DNA from: an uncultured Clostridia bacterium
GTDB taxonomy: Bacteria > Bacillota > Clostridia > Christensenellales > UBA1242
Assembly: GCA_937874195.1 (NCBI GenBank)
Contig: CALNBM010000053.1
Coordinates: forward strand, 1-7,908
Direction: 5' to 3'
Length of the DNA: 7,908 nucleotides
Numbering within the stretch: the first letter of the stretch is position 1; the number at the start of each line of letters is the position of its first letter. This document shows positions 1 through 6,013 of the stretch, one piece after another. A program made the translations under genes and the position numbers. Below the pieces are notes generated by a model, which was not told the DNA's origin, ran no database searches, and saw only the letters and a list, made by a program, of their open reading frames with translations.

Positions 1-281
1 CGAAAATTTAATTAAAGTCAGATGTTAAAATTATTATTGATGTGTAATATAAAAACGATTTTTTTTAAGTTATATGTGTTGAGTAGAAAAAATTTATTAT
101 TTGCTATAATCAAAATCTAGAAAGCGAAAGCCTAAGTTAAAAAAACACTTAGATTCTATAATAGTTAATGTAATAAATAAGGCAAGTAAACCACTTAAAA
201 GTAAACTACTTGATAATTTCCACTGATTTGGAATCGTATATTGTGTCAAATAATCTTTTTTGCCAGATAGCTTATTTTGTT
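1..281. other. Non-coding or degraded left flank
   Basis: No convincing gene lies here. All six frames hit stops close to the left edge, so no gene enters from outside. A leftward frame at 97-324 could encode about 75 residues with one hydrophobic stretch, but it has no in-frame ATG, would need a TTG start without a ribosome binding site, and its amino acids match nothing I recognise. The stretch also holds an extended -10 promoter-like site (102-110) and small inverted repeats: AATCTA (114-119) with TAGATT (150-155), and CTAAGT (132-137) with ACTTAG (147-152). These two pairs nest and have no U-run, so they do not read as a terminator. Confidence 0.5.
102..110 (+). promoter_or_regulatory. 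Candidate extended -10 promoter facing the XRE gene
   Basis: TGCTATAAT is a perfect extended -10 (TG, one base, TATAAT). No good -35 lies at 16-18 bases; TTGAGT at 79-84 is 20 bases away. If used, it would start a transcript near 117 with about 245 untranslated bases before the regulator gene at 361, or a separate small RNA. AT-rich DNA yields such matches by chance, so this is tentative. Confidence 0.35.
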
Positions 282-309
282 TTGTGGCATTAAATATTTT
301 GTGTATAAT
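282..309 (+). promoter_or_regulatory. Candidate promoter for the XRE-glycosyltransferase unit
   Basis: A perfect -10 TATAAT (304-309) is preceded, at 16 bases, by TTGTGG (282-287), which keeps the TTG of the consensus -35. The expected start near 316 would leave a leader of about 45 bases before the ATG at 361. This is the nearest plausible promoter for the two rightward genes. Confidence 0.45.
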
Positions 310-360
310 TAAGATACTAATCAATATAGTTTTACTATGTGCTTATTTGCAGGAAAGAAT

Positions 361-663
361 ATGGATATAAAAGAGATAATACGAAGAATAGGAAAAATTC
401 GAAATCGAGCGAAATTGTCTGCGCGGGCTTTAAGTTTGGCGATTGGAAAAAATCCAAGTTACATTCACCTTTTAGAAAACAGCAAAACCAGTTTTGAGCC
501 ATCGCTGTCCACTCTGCTCAATATTATTGACAAATGTGGCTCCACTTTGTCGGAATTTTTTTCTATCGATATTAATGAGTACAGGCAAGATAAAGAAGTA
601 TTAGATTTTATTAAAACATTATCTCCGCATCAAAAACAAGCAATTTTGAATCTCTATGAATAA
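361..663 (+). CDS. Small XRE-family HTH transcriptional regulator
   Basis: The 100-residue protein is a single-domain cytoplasmic DNA-binding protein of the Cro/C1 (XRE) type. The helix-turn-helix lies at about residues 20-40: LSARALSLAIGKNPSYIHL is the typical Firmicutes form, with a 'SAR-LSL-IG-NPSYI--LE' pattern. The domain closes with PSLSTLLNIIDKCG and SEFF at about 47-67. The last 30 residues form a short predicted helical tail (LDFIKTLSPHQKQAILNLYE), as in related small clostridial regulators. I chose the ATG at 361 because AGGA sits 6 bases upstream; an in-frame ATG at 337 would add eight residues without a good binding site. The glycosyltransferase follows after 27 bases, so the two are probably co-transcribed. 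No ligand or protease domain is visible; the target is unknown, and self- or operon control is an inference. Confidence 0.9.
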   Translation: MDIKEIIRRIGKIRNRAKLSARALSLAIGKNPSYIHLLENSKTSFEPSLSTLLNIIDKCGSTLSEFFSIDINEYRQDKEVLDFIKTLSPHQKQAILNLYE

Positions 664-690
664 TTAAAAAAGAAAAAAAGGAAAAAAATA

Positions 691-1860
691 ATGAAAGTAT
701 TAATTTTTACCGCAAGTGCCGGAAACGGACACAACTCAACAGCTAAAAGAATTCGAGAAAAAATTTTAAAACATGATAGTAAAGCAGAAATTAAAATAGT
801 AGATACTTATGAATCATACGCATCAAGAATAAAAGCTTGGACAATGAGTAAAGGATATTGTTTTGCTTGCAATCACCTATTGCCTGCTTATAACTATTTT
901 TTTAAAAAAGCAGAAAAAGATTCTGAGTCAAATAAAAAAAGACGCATTAATAAAAAAATCAAAAGTTTGCCAAGTGGAATGCTAAATGAAATATATGATT
1001 TTCAACCCGATCTTATTATTTCCACTTATATTTTTAACACAGTCGCACTTGCAGAAATCAAAAGAAACCATCATATCCCTGCAAAGATTATGTGCATGAC
1101 GCTAGATTATGGTATTTCACCATATTGGGAAAAAGGTGCGGAAGTACTTGATTATATGTTTTTAACAGACGATTATATGATTGAAACCTTCCTTAAAAAG
1201 GGGTATAAAAAAGAACAATTAATCTCATCGGGTATTCCTGTTGGCGAACAGTTTTCTCATACGCTTGATAGAAAGGAAGCAAGTAAGGCAGTGGGGTTGG
1301 ACCCCGATATGTTTACAGTGGTTATAATGAAAGCAAGTTTTTTCCCGGTAAGCAATCAAAAAATTATCAATGAACTTAAAAAGGTGGAAAAAACCTTGCA
1401 AGTGGTGATTATTAATGGAAACAACAAGAAAGTTACCAATGACTTTGCTAAACGGTTAAAAGGAGCAAATCTTCATCATAAGGTAATTAATCTTGGTTTT
1501 ACCAATCAAGTAGTGGAATATTTTAGCGTTGCCGACTTAGTTATTGGAAAAGCGGGCGGACTGTCCACAACAGAAACAATAAATTCCGGAGTACCAAGTA
1601 TAATTTTAGATAAGTTGCCACAACAAGAAATATACAATAAAAATTATTTGGTTGATAACGGTTGCGCTTTATCAACAACAAAAAATGAGATTGCAAAAAA
1701 TCTAAACTATCTGCTAAATAATCCCGATGAATATAATAGGCTAAAAGCAAACACGCTAAAATTAAGAAAAATAGATACCCTAAACATGATTTATGATATT
1801 ATTAAAACAGTACCAAAGGCAGACTATTCAGGATTGAAAAAAAATAAAGATGTTATATAA
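691..1860 (+). CDS. GT28 / MGDG synthase-like glycosyltransferase (UgtP-related)
   Basis: The 389-residue protein has the two-domain GT-B layout of monogalactosyldiacylglycerol synthases and bacterial processive diacylglycerol glucosyltransferases. The N-terminal acceptor domain opens with KVLIFTASAGNGH (2-14), equivalent to the family's glycine-rich SAGGGH loop, and continues to a TLDYGISPYW stretch (137-146) where the family has its TD-Y----W motif. The C-terminal sugar-nucleotide domain carries GKAGGLSTTE (286-295) followed by GVPSII (300-305), the donor-binding signature. Members move glucose or galactose from a UDP-sugar to diacylglycerol at the inner membrane face, giving glycolipids and lipoteichoic acid anchors. 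No transmembrane segment is evident, fitting a peripheral enzyme. A binding site (AAAGGA, ending at 682) precedes the ATG. Family is clear; exact donor, acceptor and sugar number are not. MurG is less likely because the N-terminus is of the MGDG type. Confidence 0.85.
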   Translation: MKVLIFTASAGNGHNSTAKRIREKILKHDSKAEIKIVDTYESYASRIKAWTMSKGYCFACNHLLPAYNYFFKKAEKDSESNKKRRINKKIKSLPSGMLNEIYDFQPDLIISTYIFNTVALAEIKRNHHIPAKIMCMTLDYGISPYWEKGAEVLDYMFLTDDYMIETFLKKGYKKEQLISSGIPVGEQFSHTLDRKEASKAVGLDPDMFTVVIMKASFFPVSNQKIINELKKVEKTLQVVIINGNNKKVTNDFAKRLKGANLHHKVINLGFTNQVVEYFSVADLVIGKAGGLSTTETINSGVPSIILDKLPQQEIYNKNYLVDNGCALSTTKNEIAKNLNYLLNNPDEYNRLKANTLKLRKIDTLNMIYDIIKTVPKADYSGLKKNKDVI

Positions 1861-1974
1861 AGAATTAAAAATAACTTTTATAAAGAGCTTTAAGTAAAAC
1901 ACCCTATTTAATGTTTTTAAACAACTAATTTTCTAAACTTAAAGCGAGCAGTGTATCATATTTTACCTGCCATT

Positions 1975-2018
1975 AAAAAACCTCCTATGTTTATTTTATT
2001 ATGCATAGAAGGTTTTTT
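1975..2018. terminator. Bidirectional terminator between convergent genes
   Basis: Stem arms 1975-1989 (AAAAAACCTCCTATG) and 2004-2018 (CATAGAAGGTTTTTT) enclose a 14-base loop. They pair over 15 positions with one exception: A-C in the rightward RNA, but a G-U wobble in the leftward RNA. A-runs on the left and T-runs on the right give a U-tract either way. It lies 54 bases past the cvpA-like stop and 114 bases past the glycosyltransferase stop. The better pairing and shorter distance favour the leftward gene as main client. Confidence 0.85.
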
Positions 2019-2072
2019 GTTTTACTATTTACTTTTATGGGTTTCAGTTCATATAAGCGTGGCTTTTAATTG

Positions 2073-2684
2073 TTACAAATTCATGTTTCCAGTTAGCTGA
2101 TTATATAATTTGTCACGAACAAATTCGTTTGTTTTCTCGTAGATAATTCTGGTGTATTTAGTTTCCATAATTATAGGCTCTAGCTTGTCTGCAATAGGTT
2201 GAACAAAGCTCACCATTGAAAGAATCACAAAGAATGCACATATAACAAATAAACCTTTTGCAGCTCCAAATACAAGACCAAGTAAACGGTTCAAACCTTG
2301 CAGTGGAGAATCTTTATCTGTTAATGGATCAAGCAATGATCTTATTAATTGAATAGTTAAAAGAATGAGTAAGTAAGTTAAACAAATAACCAAAACTGTT
2401 GCTAAGAAGTGTGAAACCTTCTCCCTTGAAACTTCAAATGTGTTTAAAAATCGAATGTTTTCTTCGGTAATATGTAAAACATCTCTTAAAAAGTCGTTTA
2501 CCCAACCATCAATATTATATAGTTGTCTAAGATAATTAGCGATGCGGTTACCTAAGAATATAGCAATTGCTAATGAAATAAAGGTATTGAACACGGCCAG
2601 CAAGCTATATACAAACCCTCGGTAGAAACCAGAAATCGCATATAAGCCGATAAAACTTAAAACTATTATATCGAGAACTGCCAT
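2073..2684 (-). CDS. CvpA family membrane protein
   Basis: The 203-residue integral membrane protein matches the CvpA (colicin V production) family in length and layout. Four hydrophobic segments lie at about residues 4-26, 27-45, 92-114 and 139-161. The family's most recognisable stretch is NRLLGLVFGAAKGLFV (132-147), just before the fourth segment; the first segments carry LYAISGFYRGFVYSLL (14-29), also typical. A hydrophilic loop at 46-90 and a charged C-terminal tail follow the usual pattern. In Gram-negatives the founder was tied to colicin V export and the family has been linked to envelope stress, but the molecular function in Firmicutes is unsettled. The ATG at 2684 is supported by a GAAGGGG binding site and a promoter directly upstream. 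It is transcribed alone, as the gap to dut is 185 bases. Confidence 0.85.
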   Translation of the reverse strand: MAVLDIIVLSFIGLYAISGFYRGFVYSLLAVFNTFISLAIAIFLGNRIANYLRQLYNIDGWVNDFLRDVLHITEENIRFLNTFEVSREKVSHFLATVLVICLTYLLILLTIQLIRSLLDPLTDKDSPLQGLNRLLGLVFGAAKGLFVICAFFVILSMVSFVQPIADKLEPIIMETKYTRIIYEKTNEFVRDKLYNQLTGNMNL

Positions 2685-2709
2685 TTTTTATTCCCCTTCA
2701 ATTATAGAT

Positions 2710-2718
2710 ATTATATCA
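2710..2718 (-). promoter_or_regulatory. Extended -10 promoter of the cvpA-like gene
   Basis: On the reverse strand TGATATAAT is a perfect extended -10, with TATAAT at 2715-2710. The -35 region is weak (TAGCAA or ATAGCA at 16-17 bases). The expected start near 2703 gives a leader of only about 20 bases, which contains the GAAGGGG ribosome binding site. Confidence 0.65.
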
Positions 2719-2793
2719 TAAATTTTAAAAATTGCTATACTTTAAGATAAAAAAGTTTAATTAAGCTGATTTATATTTAATGTAAATAAATTT

Positions 2794-2807
2794 AAGTAAA
2801 TTTACTT
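2794..2807. repeat. 14-bp perfect palindrome upstream of the cvpA-like promoter
   Basis: AAGTAAATTTACTT reads identically on both strands. It lies about 75 bases upstream of the cvpA-like -10, in the 185-base gap after dut. It could be an operator, but AT-rich spacers produce such palindromes often, and no second copy was seen. Confidence 0.3.
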
Positions 2808-2869
2808 TTAGAGATTTCAGGATAGATTTAAATAATTATTTGTATATAAAAAATAATCTTTTTATAGTT

Positions 2870-3328
2870 TTAGTTTAATTTATCGGTGCTACCGTATCCA
2901 CCAATGCGTTCAATGTTTTTAACATTATCTTCCGTGCAAGCTAAAAACTTCATAAAAATTCCCTGCCCAATTTTTTCACCTTTTTTAAAAGTGTAAGACT
3001 GGTTAAATGTGTTATGTAAACTAAAACCAATATTTCCGTCGTTGCTCTCATTACTGTAATAATCTGCATCAACAATACCGATTGAGTTTGTCATTTTTAT
3101 TCCCCGTTTGCCCATGCCACTGGTAGAACATAGCATTAAAAATTCGTCGTCCATCATTTTTGCTTTTATGTTTGTCCAAACTAAGTAGGTGTTGTTTGCT
3201 TCAATTGTAAATTCTAAGGGAGCAAAAAAATCATAACCAGCAGATTTTAGGGTTGAGCGAATAGGCATTTGCGGTTTGTCAACCTCATACTTAATAGCAT
3301 CTTTTCTAACGATTTCAAATTTTCTCAT
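2870..3328 (-). CDS. dut: dUTP diphosphatase (dUTPase), Gram-positive type
   Basis: The 152-residue protein belongs to the trimeric dUTPase family, which hydrolyses dUTP to dUMP and pyrophosphate, keeping uracil out of DNA and feeding dTMP synthesis. The five motifs appear in order: AGYDFFA (30-36), STSGMGKRGI (68-77), SIGIVDADYY (82-91, with the expected catalytic aspartate at 87), KKGEKIGQGIF (115-125) and RIGGYGST (141-148). The 'DADYYSNESNDGNIGF' form of motif 3 fits a variant I know from Gram-positives and their phages. Motif 2 is odd: the usual arginine of the PRS core appears to be serine (S68). I start at the ATG at 3328, preceded by a purine run (AAGAGAGAG); an upstream start at 3376 would add 16 residues that do not fit the family. 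The gene has its own promoter and neighbours are not phage genes. Confidence 0.88.
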   Translation of the reverse strand: MRKFEIVRKDAIKYEVDKPQMPIRSTLKSAGYDFFAPLEFTIEANNTYLVWTNIKAKMMDDEFLMLCSTSGMGKRGIKMTNSIGIVDADYYSNESNDGNIGFSLHNTFNQSYTFKKGEKIGQGIFMKFLACTEDNVKNIERIGGYGSTDKLN

Positions 3329-3429
3329 TTTCTCTCTCTTTAGTGAATAATTAATAGTCCATTTTAGTTTTATCAAATAATGCTTATTTTTTAGTTGGTT
3401 TCCATTTAAGATGTTTTTTTATTAGAGAT

Positions 3430-3458
3430 ATAATAGCATATTTTAATATGTTTAACAA
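3430..3458 (-). promoter_or_regulatory. Promoter of dut
   Basis: On the reverse strand TTGTTA (3458-3453) is followed after exactly 17 bases by TATTAT (3435-3430), with TG one base ahead of the -10. The -35 lies within TTGTTAAACA, a 9-bp near-palindrome like those at the ychF promoter. The expected start near 3424 leaves a leader of about 95 bases before the ATG at 3328. Confidence 0.7.
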
Positions 3459-3483
3459 AATATAAAGATTAAATTTTCACATA

Positions 3484-4581
3484 TTAAACATTAAATCTAA
3501 ACAAAATAACATCGCCGTCTTTAACTATATAGTCTTTTCCCTCAATTCGCATAAGTCCTTTTTCTTTTGCGCTTAGCGCAGAACCGCTTTTAACCAAATC
3601 ATTATAACAAACAACTTCTGCTTTTATAAATCCTCTTTCAAAATCGGTATGAATTTTTCCCGCTGCTTGCGGTGCTTTAGTTCCGTCGACTATTGTCCAT
3701 GCTCTTACCTCCGGTTCACCGGCGGTTAAATAACTGATTAAACCAAGCAACTTATAACCAGCAAGAATTAATTTATCTAATCCCAAGTGAGTGATGCCTA
3801 ATTCACCTTTAAAGATTTCAACTTCTTCTTCCGTCATCGTGGAGAGGTCTTCTTCTAATTTTGCAGAAATAACAATAACTTCGGTGTTCTCCGCTCTGGC
3901 ATAATTTTTCACTTGCTCAACATATTCTTGCTCACGCACATCTTGGGTGGTAATATTCTCGGATATGTTAGCGCAGTAAATAACAGGTTTTGCCGTTATA
4001 AGAGAAAAACTATTTATAAGTACGCTTTCTTCTTTGGTTGCGTTATATGCTTTCACGGGTTGTTCATTTTCTAAAGTGGCGGATATTTTTTTTAAAAGTT
4101 CCGCTTCCGCTATTAGTTTTTTATCGCCATTTTTCATAGATTTTTGAACCCGTTCTAATCGTTTGTTCACTATTTCTAAGTCGGCCAAAATAAGTTCAAG
4201 GTTTATATCTTGAATATCTTTAATTGGATTCACCATTCCATCAACATGTATGATTTTGCCATTTTCAAAGCATCGCACAACATGGATTATTGCATCCACC
4301 TCCCGAATATGGCTTAGAAATTTGTTGCCTAAACCCTCTCCTTTGGATGCTCCTCTAACCAGTCCTGCAATATCAACAATTTCTAGAATTGCAGGTGTTA
4401 ACTTTTTTGAATTATATAACTTTTGTAAAACTGTTAGCCTTTCATCGGGAACATTTACTATGGCAACATTTGGCTCTATAGTGCAAAAGGGATAGTTCTC
4501 ACTTGGTATACCTTTTTTTGTTAATGCATTAAATAAGGTACTCTTTCCAACATTTGGTAGTCCAACAATTCCAACTTTCAT
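3484..4581 (-). CDS. ychF: YchF/OLA1-type redox-regulated ATPase
   Basis: The 365-residue protein has the normal YchF length and architecture: an N-terminal P-loop NTPase domain, a central coiled-coil insertion (about 130-200) and a C-terminal TGS domain (about 280-363). Visible motifs are Walker A GLPNVGKST (7-15), the G3 region DIAGLVRGASKGEGLG (70-85), and ANISE (204-208) in place of the NKxD of GTPases; this NxxE form is why YchF prefers ATP. The TGS end (GKIHTDFERGFIKAEV, 308-323) is near invariant. The protein is a universally conserved, ribosome-associated ATPase linked to stress responses and translation. I use the ATG at 4581, not the upstream in-frame start at 4635, because AAAGGAGAT sits directly before it and the family begins MKVGIVGLPN. 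Divergent from uppP; shared upstream DNA holds two palindromes. Confidence 0.97.
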   Translation of the reverse strand: MKVGIVGLPNVGKSTLFNALTKKGIPSENYPFCTIEPNVAIVNVPDERLTVLQKLYNSKKLTPAILEIVDIAGLVRGASKGEGLGNKFLSHIREVDAIIHVVRCFENGKIIHVDGMVNPIKDIQDINLELILADLEIVNKRLERVQKSMKNGDKKLIAEAELLKKISATLENEQPVKAYNATKEESVLINSFSLITAKPVIYCANISENITTQDVREQEYVEQVKNYARAENTEVIVISAKLEEDLSTMTEEEVEIFKGELGITHLGLDKLILAGYKLLGLISYLTAGEPEVRAWTIVDGTKAPQAAGKIHTDFERGFIKAEVVCYNDLVKSGSALSAKEKGLMRIEGKDYIVKDGDVILFRFNV

Positions 4582-4603
4582 GTTATCTCCTTTTAGCGAT
4601 AAC

Positions 4604-4631
4604 AGTATAGCATAAAATACACTTTTGTTAA
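4604..4631 (-). promoter_or_regulatory. Promoter of ychF
   Basis: On the reverse strand TTAACA (4631-4626, five of six bases of the -35 consensus) is followed after 16 bases by TATACT (4609-4604), with TG one base ahead of it. The expected start near 4597 leaves only about 16 bases of leader, containing the AAAGGAGAT binding site. The -35 is buried in the palindrome TTGTTAAACAA (4625-4635), so a protein bound there should block this promoter. Confidence 0.75.
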
Positions 4632-4650
4632 ACAAAATTCTGTTTAACAG
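4625..4650. promoter_or_regulatory. Paired palindromes, candidate operator between ychF and uppP
   Basis: Two 11-bp palindromes with odd centres, TTGTTAAACAA (4625-4635) and CTGTTTAACAG (4640-4650), lie with centres 15 bases apart. Together TGTTAAACA (4626-4634) and TGTTTAACA (4641-4649) also form a perfect 9-bp inverted repeat around a 6-base spacer. The left unit covers the ychF -35; the right one sits just upstream of the uppP -35 region. Binding of a dimeric regulator is an inference. The half-site resembles part of a Rex site (TTGTTAA-N4-TTAACAA) but the spacing is wrong. Confidence 0.5.
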
Positions 4651-4670
4651 TGTTATATGTGGATTTTTTA

Positions 4671-4679
4671 TGATATAAT
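4671..4679 (+). promoter_or_regulatory. Extended -10 promoter of uppP
   Basis: TGATATAAT is a perfect extended -10 with TATAAT at 4674-4679. At 17 bases upstream the -35 position is TGTTAT, a weak match. The expected start near 4686 leaves a leader of about 30 bases with the GAGGT ribosome binding site (4706-4710). It faces away from the ychF promoter; the two -10 elements are about 65 bases apart. Confidence 0.65.
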
Positions 4680-4715
4680 ATTTATTGAACTAAAAAATTT
4701 AATATGAGGTAGATT

Positions 4716-5540
4716 ATGAGCTTTTTAATTCTCTTAATTTTAAGCATTGTTCAAGGTGCCACAGAGTTTTTGCCTGTTAGCAGTTCGGGGCATTTGGTAC
4801 TCCTGTATAGAATATTTGGAGTGGAAGGAAATTTGATTTTTTTAAGCGTTCTTTTGCATCTTGCCACTCTTTGCTCGGTTGTTTTTGTTTATAGAAAAGA
4901 CATTTTAAAACTTATAAAAAAGCCTTTTAATAATTTAACTTTATGTTTAGTTATTTCAACACTAGTAACACTGCCTATAGTTTTCTTTTTATTAAAGCCT
5001 ATTGAAAATTCATTTAGTGGCGGTACTCTTATGTGGGGATTTCTTATAACTGCAATTGTTCTAATAGTGAGTGAAACCCTTACCAAGTCATCAAAAGGTG
5101 ATAAGCAAGTGTCGGGAGGTGGCGATAATATATCTATTGAAGAAAATAGTGTTACTAAAAAACAAGCAGTTGCAATGGGTGTTGCGCAAGGGTTAGCGGG
5201 TTTTCCAGGAATTAGTAGAAGTGGTGCAACTATTTCAACAGGACTAATGACCGGTGTTAAAAAGGAGTTTGTGGCAAATTACTCGTTTTTAATGTCAATA
5301 CCTATCATTATAGCGTCAATGTTATATGAATTGTATAAATATTTTAACACGCAAGCACCTCTTGGATTTTCTACTGTCGAACTTATTGCTTCGTTTATTA
5401 TAACATTTATTATAGGAGTGCTTTGCATAAAGGTTATGCTTAAATTTATAAAAAAGCAAAAACTTTACTTTTTTTCATTTTATTTAGTTGCACTCGTTTT
5501 GTTTATTATTATAAATGACAATTTGCTTTTTTGGTTTTAA
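4716..5540 (+). CDS. uppP: Undecaprenyl-diphosphatase (BacA/UppP)
   Basis: The 274-residue polytopic membrane protein is a BacA-type undecaprenyl pyrophosphate phosphatase. It dephosphorylates C55-PP on the outer face of the membrane, recycling the lipid carrier for peptidoglycan and other surface polymers; extra copies give bacitracin tolerance. Both signatures are present: QGATEFLPVSSSGH (13-26), matching the (E/Q)xxxE motif with Q13 and E17, and PGISRSGAT (164-172) with the catalytic arginine at 168. Hydrophobic segments run through the protein, ending in a very hydrophobic C-terminus. A hydrophilic loop at about 121-149 interrupts the middle and is rich in Lys, Ser, Gly and Glu. Length is normal for the family (about 265-280). 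GAGGT lies 5 bases before the ATG. No terminator follows, so some transcription may run into rplU. Confidence 0.96.
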   Translation: MSFLILLILSIVQGATEFLPVSSSGHLVLLYRIFGVEGNLIFLSVLLHLATLCSVVFVYRKDILKLIKKPFNNLTLCLVISTLVTLPIVFFLLKPIENSFSGGTLMWGFLITAIVLIVSETLTKSSKGDKQVSGGGDNISIEENSVTKKQAVAMGVAQGLAGFPGISRSGATISTGLMTGVKKEFVANYSFLMSIPIIIASMLYELYKYFNTQAPLGFSTVELIASFIITFIIGVLCIKVMLKFIKKQKLYFFSFYLVALVLFIIINDNLLFWF

Positions 5541-5554
5541 ATAAATACTTTTAG

Positions 5555-5583
5555 TTGACAAAACCTGATTGCTGTGATAAACT
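5555..5583 (+). promoter_or_regulatory. Strong promoter of rplU-prp-rpmA
   Basis: TTGACA (5555-5560), a perfect -35, is followed after 17 bases by TAAACT (5578-5583), with TG one base ahead of the -10. This is the best sigma-A promoter in the window, fitting ribosomal protein genes. It starts only 14 bases after the uppP stop. The expected start is near 5590. Confidence 0.85.
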
Positions 5584-5589
5584 TTCAAG

Positions 5590-5706
5590 CGAGCCACATA
5601 AAATAGGCAAGCAAGAGTTTTAACTTAAAAAAATTATTTTGACTAAAATAATATTGCAAGGGAAACCGCCTTTGTTTAGTGAGTTTGGGTAGAGGAGGTA
5701 AAATTA
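5590..5706 (+). ncRNA. Structured 5' leader of rplU (candidate L21 leader)
   Basis: About 117 bases separate the predicted transcription start from the L21 start codon. The stretch contains a hairpin with arms ATTATTTT (5633-5640) and AAAATAAT (5645-5652) around a GACT loop. A second weaker hairpin joins CAAGG (5657-5661) with CCTTTG (5669-5674) around GAAACCG, with one bulged T. The ribosome binding site AGGAGGT (5693-5699) lies just after. A conserved L21 leader RNA is known in Firmicutes (Rfam L21_leader), thought to mediate feedback by L21. Position and size fit; I cannot confirm a match to its consensus by eye. Confidence 0.55.
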
Positions 5707-6012
5707 ATGTATGCTATAATTGAAACTGGTGGAAAGCAATATAAAGTTTTCCAAGATGAACTAATTAAAGTTGAAAAGATTTCGTCAAATATTGGAGATA
5801 AATTAGACTTTAAAGTGCTAATGCTAGTTGATGGCGAAAATGTTACAATAGGGGAACCTTTTGTGGCTGGTGCTAAAGTTGTTGCTGAAGTTGTGGAACA
5901 CGGAAAAGCTGATAAAATTACTGTGTTTAAATATAAGGCAAAAAAGAATTATAAAAGAAAGCAAGGTCATAGACAGCCTTTTACAACAATCAAAATTGTT
6001 TCGGTTGGTTAA
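5707..6012 (+). CDS. rplU: 50S ribosomal protein L21
   Basis: The 101-residue protein is bacterial ribosomal protein bL21, a 23S rRNA-binding component of the large subunit. It begins with MYAIIETGGKQYKV, the conserved start of the family. Its C-terminal part contains the signature KITVFKYKAKKNYKRKQGHRQ followed by PFT (74-97), which is the basic RNA-binding region. Length is normal (about 100-103). AGGAGGT lies 7 bases before the ATG. It is the first gene of an operon with prp and rpmA, the standard Firmicutes order, behind a strong promoter and a structured leader. Its stop codon is one base from the prp start. Confidence 0.98.
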   Translation: MYAIIETGGKQYKVFQDELIKVEKISSNIGDKLDFKVLMLVDGENVTIGEPFVAGAKVVAEVVEHGKADKITVFKYKAKKNYKRKQGHRQPFTTIKIVSVG

Positions 6013-6013
6013 A

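Noticed and set aside
97..324. Reverse-strand frame of about 75 residues with one hydrophobic segment
   Set aside because: It needs a TTG start without a ribosome binding site, contains no methionine codon, and matches no family I recognise. It is kept only as a possible remnant.
2835..2857. Hairpin ATTATTT / AAATAAT after dut as a terminator
   Set aside because: It has only A-T pairs and no U-run on the leftward transcript, so it is too weak to call.
3329..3376. N-terminal extension of dut from an upstream start
   Set aside because: The extra 16 residues do not fit dUTPases, and the ATG at 3328 has the purine-rich run directly before it.
4581..4604. Inverted repeat TGTTATC...GATAACA around the ychF ribosome binding site, as a possible RNA switch
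   Set aside because: The predicted transcription start near 4597 lies inside the repeat, so the mRNA would lack the 5' arm and could not fold this hairpin.
4582..4635. N-terminal extension of ychF from an upstream start
   Set aside because: YchF proteins begin MKVGIVGLPN, and the strong AAAGGAGAT site lies before the ATG at 4581; the extension would also run through the promoter.
4716..4800. Gln13 in UppP in place of the Glu found in E. coli as an active-site loss
   Set aside because: The family motif is (E/Q)xxxE, so glutamine is an accepted variant and E17 is present.
5861..6013. Upstream extension of the prp frame inside rplU
   Set aside because: It overlaps L21 in another frame and its residues do not resemble the Prp family; Prp begins at the ATG at 6014, which places His22 and Cys34 as in the known enzyme.
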